Source of the DNA: Didymodactylos carnosus
Taxonomy: Eukaryota; Rotifera; Eurotatoria; Philodinida; Philodinidae
Assembly (NCBI GenBank): GCA_905250885.1
Contig: CAJNOQ010003026.1
Location: 1 to 21,715, forward strand
Length of the DNA stretch: 21,715 nt
Direction: 5' to 3'
Below the pieces are notes generated by a model that did not search any database, was not told the DNA's origin, and saw nothing but the letters and a program-made list of their open reading frames with translations. The position numbers and the translations under genes were made by a program. Positions 19,340 through 21,715 of the stretch are shown one piece after another; within the stretch, counting starts at the first letter, position 1, and the number at the start of each line of letters is the position of its first letter.

Positions 19340-19347
19340 TATAAATA
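19340..19347 (+). promoter_or_regulatory. Candidate TATA box of the C2 gene
   Basis: TATAAATA lies 76 bp upstream of the ATG at 19423. A start site about 30 bp downstream would leave a leader of roughly 50 nt. An AATACAG acceptor-like site at about 19380 could alternatively receive a spliced leader. In AT-rich DNA a TATA match alone is weak evidence. Confidence 0.3.
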
Positions 19348-19422
19348 CGATATAATACTGAATATAGAATACAAATACAGTTATAATTGACAAGTTACAC
19401 AAATTCAAATAATCTGTTGAAC

Positions 19423-19937
19423 ATGTCTAAAGGACAATTAGAAGTTATTATCGTTGAAGGACGTAGTTTAAAAAATTGTGACTGGTTTGGTGAAAATGAT
19501 CCATATATTGAAATTTATATGAATAAAAAATATAAACAACGTACATCTACTATTAGAAATACAAATAATCCATAGATTATTCAAATATTATAAGATTTTA
19601 TAGAGAGGAATGAAAAAAAAAAATTTTTTAAAAATACATTAGATTAATACGAAGATATAAATAAGCAGTGGTTCATAATTTTCATCTTATAATAAACAAA
19701 TATTTTATGACTTGGAATGAAAAAATGATGTTTAATCTATTAAAAGGTGATGATACGATACATTTTGATGTTTATGATAAAGATTTAATTGGAAGAGATT
19801 CAATTGGTAATGGAAAAGTTAAACTTAAAGAAGTAATTCAGACTGGTCATTATGATAATTGGGTTAAATTACCAAGTCATTTTGGACTATCATCACATGG
19901 TGAAATCCATATTATTATGAATTATATTGCACCTTAA
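19423..19937 (+). CDS. Single C2-domain protein in two coding segments with a non-canonical gap
   Basis: C2 domains bind phospholipid, usually with calcium, and small single-domain proteins of about 125 residues act at membranes. Segment 1 (19423-19572, 50 residues) begins MSKGQLEVIIVEGRSLK and has the loop-1 ligands in NCDWFGENDPYIE; it ends IRNTNNP. Segment 2 (from about 19710) begins TWNEKMMFNL, so the two together restore the family motif NPxWNE. It then has loop-3 ligands in FDVYDKDLIGRDSIGNG and ends MNYIAP with TAA at 19935-19937. All the expected acidic ligands are visible, so calcium binding is likely. The 137-bp gap starts with an in-frame TAG and contains no GT or GC donor between 19542 and its last 45 bases. 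Either it is removed in an unusual way or the gene is freshly broken. I used the ATG at 19423, where C2 homology begins. A poly(A) signal AATAAA follows at 20084. Confidence 0.75.
19573..19709 (+). other. Putative non-canonical intron of the C2 gene
   Basis: The 137-bp gap runs TAGATTATTC ... ATATTTTATG between the NP and TWNE codons. It holds a perfect 11-bp inverted repeat, TATTATAAGAT (19586-19596) and ATCTTATAATA (19684-19694). The repeat begins 13 nt inside the left boundary and ends 15 nt inside the right boundary, so pairing would bring the two coding ends together. The exact boundaries are uncertain by a few bases. An AT-AC alternative (ATAG...TGAC) would also join in frame but drop one conserved-motif position. 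Confidence 0.4.
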
Positions 19938-20083
19938 GAGTGTCAGGTCAGACAGTTTTTTTCATTTATGTTTTTGCAAATAATATTTTTTTTGTATCAA
20001 ATTAGAAATCTCAGTTCATTAACTCTTAAATCGAGCGTGTGTATTTTTTTTTTCTTTTCTGTTCCGGTTTATTCTTATTTATT

Positions 20084-20089
20084 AATAAA
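20084..20089 (+). terminator. Candidate poly(A) signal of the C2 gene
   Basis: AATAAA lies 147 bp after the stop codon, following a T-rich stretch. It is plausible as the cleavage/polyadenylation signal. Confidence 0.4.
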
Positions 20090-20423
20090 CTGCATGTTTA
20101 CATGAACTTTTTACTGCAAGTGAAAATTTTTTATGGTCAATAGTAAGAGTAAGACTTTTTCGTTGATTGACAAAAACTTTCCGGCTATTAAAGAAAAATT
20201 CAATGAAGAAAAGTAAAAAAACATTTTAGCCATTTTGTTCATGGCTTTTGAAATATGAAGGGAAGAAGCTCGAACATGGAATATTCTATAGGAGCCACAT
20301 TGTATGATAAAATTAGTACAACAAAAGTTGATTTTCATAGTTAAATAAATGTTTTCCCATGAGCAAAAGAATGAAAGGATGTAATGTTTTAATTAAATAA
20401 TTTTCCTTCAGAATTATCGATGG
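20090..20423. other. Intergenic spacer
   Basis: No gene is supported. The minus-strand frame at 20111-20338 is composition-driven. Confidence 0.4.
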
Positions 20424-20876
20424 TAGAGTCCTGCGGGTTTGAGATTTTCGAACCCGATGTGGTCTAGTAGATTTGAAACCCATCCGGAACCCAAACCCGC
20501 CAAAACGTTTTCAGGATCCCGAGCCCGATTTTTTCAAATTAAACCTGTCTGGAACCTGCTCGAATCCGAAATATTTTTTTTCTAGTGAAGCAGTGCTCTC
20601 GTTCATTTTAACATTAGTAAATATCTACTCGTAGCAGTACAAAAATAAAATTCACTTGGTCGGTTGTACGTCTAGTGCGAAACACCTGTCCGTTTTCCTT
20701 ATTTTCCAATCTTTTTTATTTATTTAGAATTGTCTCTTATCTCCCCCTATATCAAACTAGAAGGATCGGGATCGGAAACAAACCCGATCCCGATCCTATT
20801 CAGATGAACTAAAACCCGTTCCGAACCCGAACTCGAAAAAAAGCTTTCGGGATCGGGTTAAATCCGCAGGACTCTA
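20424..20876. mobile_element. hAT-like MITE with 8-bp target-site duplication
   Basis: Tips TAGAGTCCTGCGG (20424-20436) and CCGCAGGACTCTA (20864-20876) are perfect 13-bp inverted repeats. The flanks ATCGATGG (20416-20423) and ATCAATGG (20877-20884) match at 7 of 8 positions, the duplication length made by hAT transposases. The 453-bp interior has many AACCCGA / TCGGGT subterminal motifs, an internal hairpin (GGATCGGGATCGG near 20763 against CCGATCCCGATCC), and no transposase frame. It is a complete non-autonomous insertion with little decay at the ends. Confidence 0.92.
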
Positions 20877-20884
20877 ATCAATGG

Positions 20885-21099
20885 AGTGATCAATAAACTG
20901 ATTACCATATTTGACATTTTTTTAACTTTACTCCATTTCTAATAACGATTATTCTTCATATTCTACGACTTGAAAAACGATAGTTGTCTAGATACCATAC
21001 TATCAGTCATTTTGACGTGTTCCCATGAAAGAAAAGCTTTCAGAACTCTTATGCATCCAAAAGTTTCTCAGTAAAATTGTCTTTATTAAACACAATTAT
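20885..21099. other. Intergenic spacer
   Basis: Nothing recognisable is present. Confidence 0.4.
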
Positions 21100-21155
21100 A
21101 AAGGTTACAAAGAGGTAGCTGAGAGAGCTCTCTCAGCTACTTCTTTGTAACCTTT
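21100..21155. repeat. 56-bp near-perfect palindrome without spacer
   Basis: The 28-bp arms 21100-21127 and 21128-21155 are reverse complements with one mismatch (G opposite T, which still wobble-pairs in RNA). The centre is GAGAGAG/CTCTCTC with no loop, and the outer tips are AAAGGTTACAAAG and CTTTGTAACCTTT. Flanks do not extend the symmetry. It can form a cruciform, or an RNA hairpin. Confidence 0.92.
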
Positions 21156-21397
21156 GGTGTGGACCACTAGTGGACCATTACCAAAAGTGGTCGAAAAATC
21201 TTGACTAAAGATAAGTAAATTGCACGTGCAAATTATGACTAAAATTGATATACATGTTATACGATGATTCTTTGTTTAATTCGATACTAAGTCGAATAGT
21301 ATCATAGTCAAAGAAGAAAGATATCAAGACGCTTTGAATAAAAACTTCAACTTTTGATACTTTTGACGACTTTTGATTGTCCTAATGAAAATCCACT

Positions 21398-21470
21398 ACC
21401 CTAGTGAAACTTCTGTAAGCAAGATCTTGACTTCTTGAATTTTTTCAGTAAGAATTGCTTCAAGAACTTG
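21398..21470 (-). pseudogene. Third fragment of the unknown gene family
   Basis: The plus strand shares AAGATCTTGACTTCTTGAAT and the following TTTTTC with 17388-17413, with weaker match on both sides (CTAGTG.AACTTCT and GTAAGA..TTG). On the minus strand it reads LTEKIQEVKILLTEVS, matching LTEKIQEVKILIKRSS in copy 1. No further homology continues; downstream lie CAAGAA-rich simple repeats to about 21535. Confidence 0.55.
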
Positions 21471-21715
21471 GTAAGAAAATGTAAGAACTCAAGAAATTTC
21501 AAGAATTCAAGAGCTTGAACATCTTGTAATGTTTTGACTTCTTATAAGGTGCAGGCAATTCAAAATTCAAGTAAAAATTTTTTTTGCTGTTTTTTTTACA
21601 TCATTTGATAGAGTGAGAGTTGCTGATCACGAAAAACAACTTTTTACCTTACACAAATATCTTTTTCAGGTCGGAAAATACGAAAAAATCGAAGTATGTC
21701 GTATTTTTCAAAAAA
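21471..21715. other. Simple-repeat-rich end of the window
   Basis: TCAAGAA / AAGAACT variants recur at 21475-21530, followed by T-rich sequence to the window end. No gene is seen. Confidence 0.4.

Noticed and set aside
19540..19667. GT at 19541 to AG at 19666-19667 as a canonical intron of the C2 gene
   Set aside because: It would remove the conserved TSTIRNTNNP residues and insert an unrelated peptide before TWNE.
21219..21232. TTGCACGTGCAA palindrome as a regulatory site
   Set aside because: A 12-bp palindrome is not surprising over this length and there is no adjacent gene.

Overview
The window is AT-rich eukaryotic DNA. Genes are few and small, and broken genes, transposon remnants and inverted duplications fill most of the space. 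The best guess for the organism is a small invertebrate, most likely a bdelloid rotifer. The reasons are a mix of animal-type and non-metazoan-type genes (a sterol glucosyltransferase relative and an ABM-fold monooxygenase), many different low-copy DNA transposons, and AG acceptors just upstream of start codons that would suit spliced-leader addition. This is inference; no rRNA or other phylogenetic marker is present. Nothing looks prokaryotic: there are no operons, Shine-Dalgarno sites or CRISPR arrays.

Layout. 1-2936: non-coding, with one solo hAT-like end at 1281-1393. 2937-4149: a GC-rich patch, a 33-bp tandem repeat, and a broken unknown gene on the minus strand. 4253-5281: a weak tRNA-like/SINE-like head and a foldback of about 300 bp. 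6828-7181: an intact ABM-domain gene (minus). 8841-9105: a 109-bp-arm foldback, then a SINE-like unit near 9340-9540 and a GACA-type minisatellite near 9955-10075. 10383-12830: a heavily broken sterol glucosyltransferase-like gene (minus) whose UDP-sugar-binding core is deleted. 12913-13200: the 3' end of a non-LTR retrotransposon coding region. 13500-14530: minisatellites around a broken small gene that keeps a TATA box and a splice acceptor. 14598-14845: a TACGAT-rich palindrome. 15044-15623: a piggyBac-like non-autonomous element with TTAA duplications. 16084-16378, 17279-17828 and 18351-19051: three diverged inverted duplications; the middle one carries two head-to-head copies of an unrecognised gene. 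19423-19937: a C2-domain gene whose two coding halves are separated by 137 bp without canonical splice sites. 20424-20876: a hAT-like MITE with an 8-bp target-site duplication. 21100-21155: a 56-bp near-perfect palindrome. 21398-21470: a third fragment of the 17.3-kb gene family.

Only the ABM protein and, with a caveat, the C2 protein look functional. They share no evident pathway, and no operon-like linkage is visible. The most striking property of the window is its density of inverted duplications. The most unusual single locus is the C2 gene, where a perfect 11-bp inverted repeat sits almost symmetrically inside the ends of a putative non-GT-AG intron.
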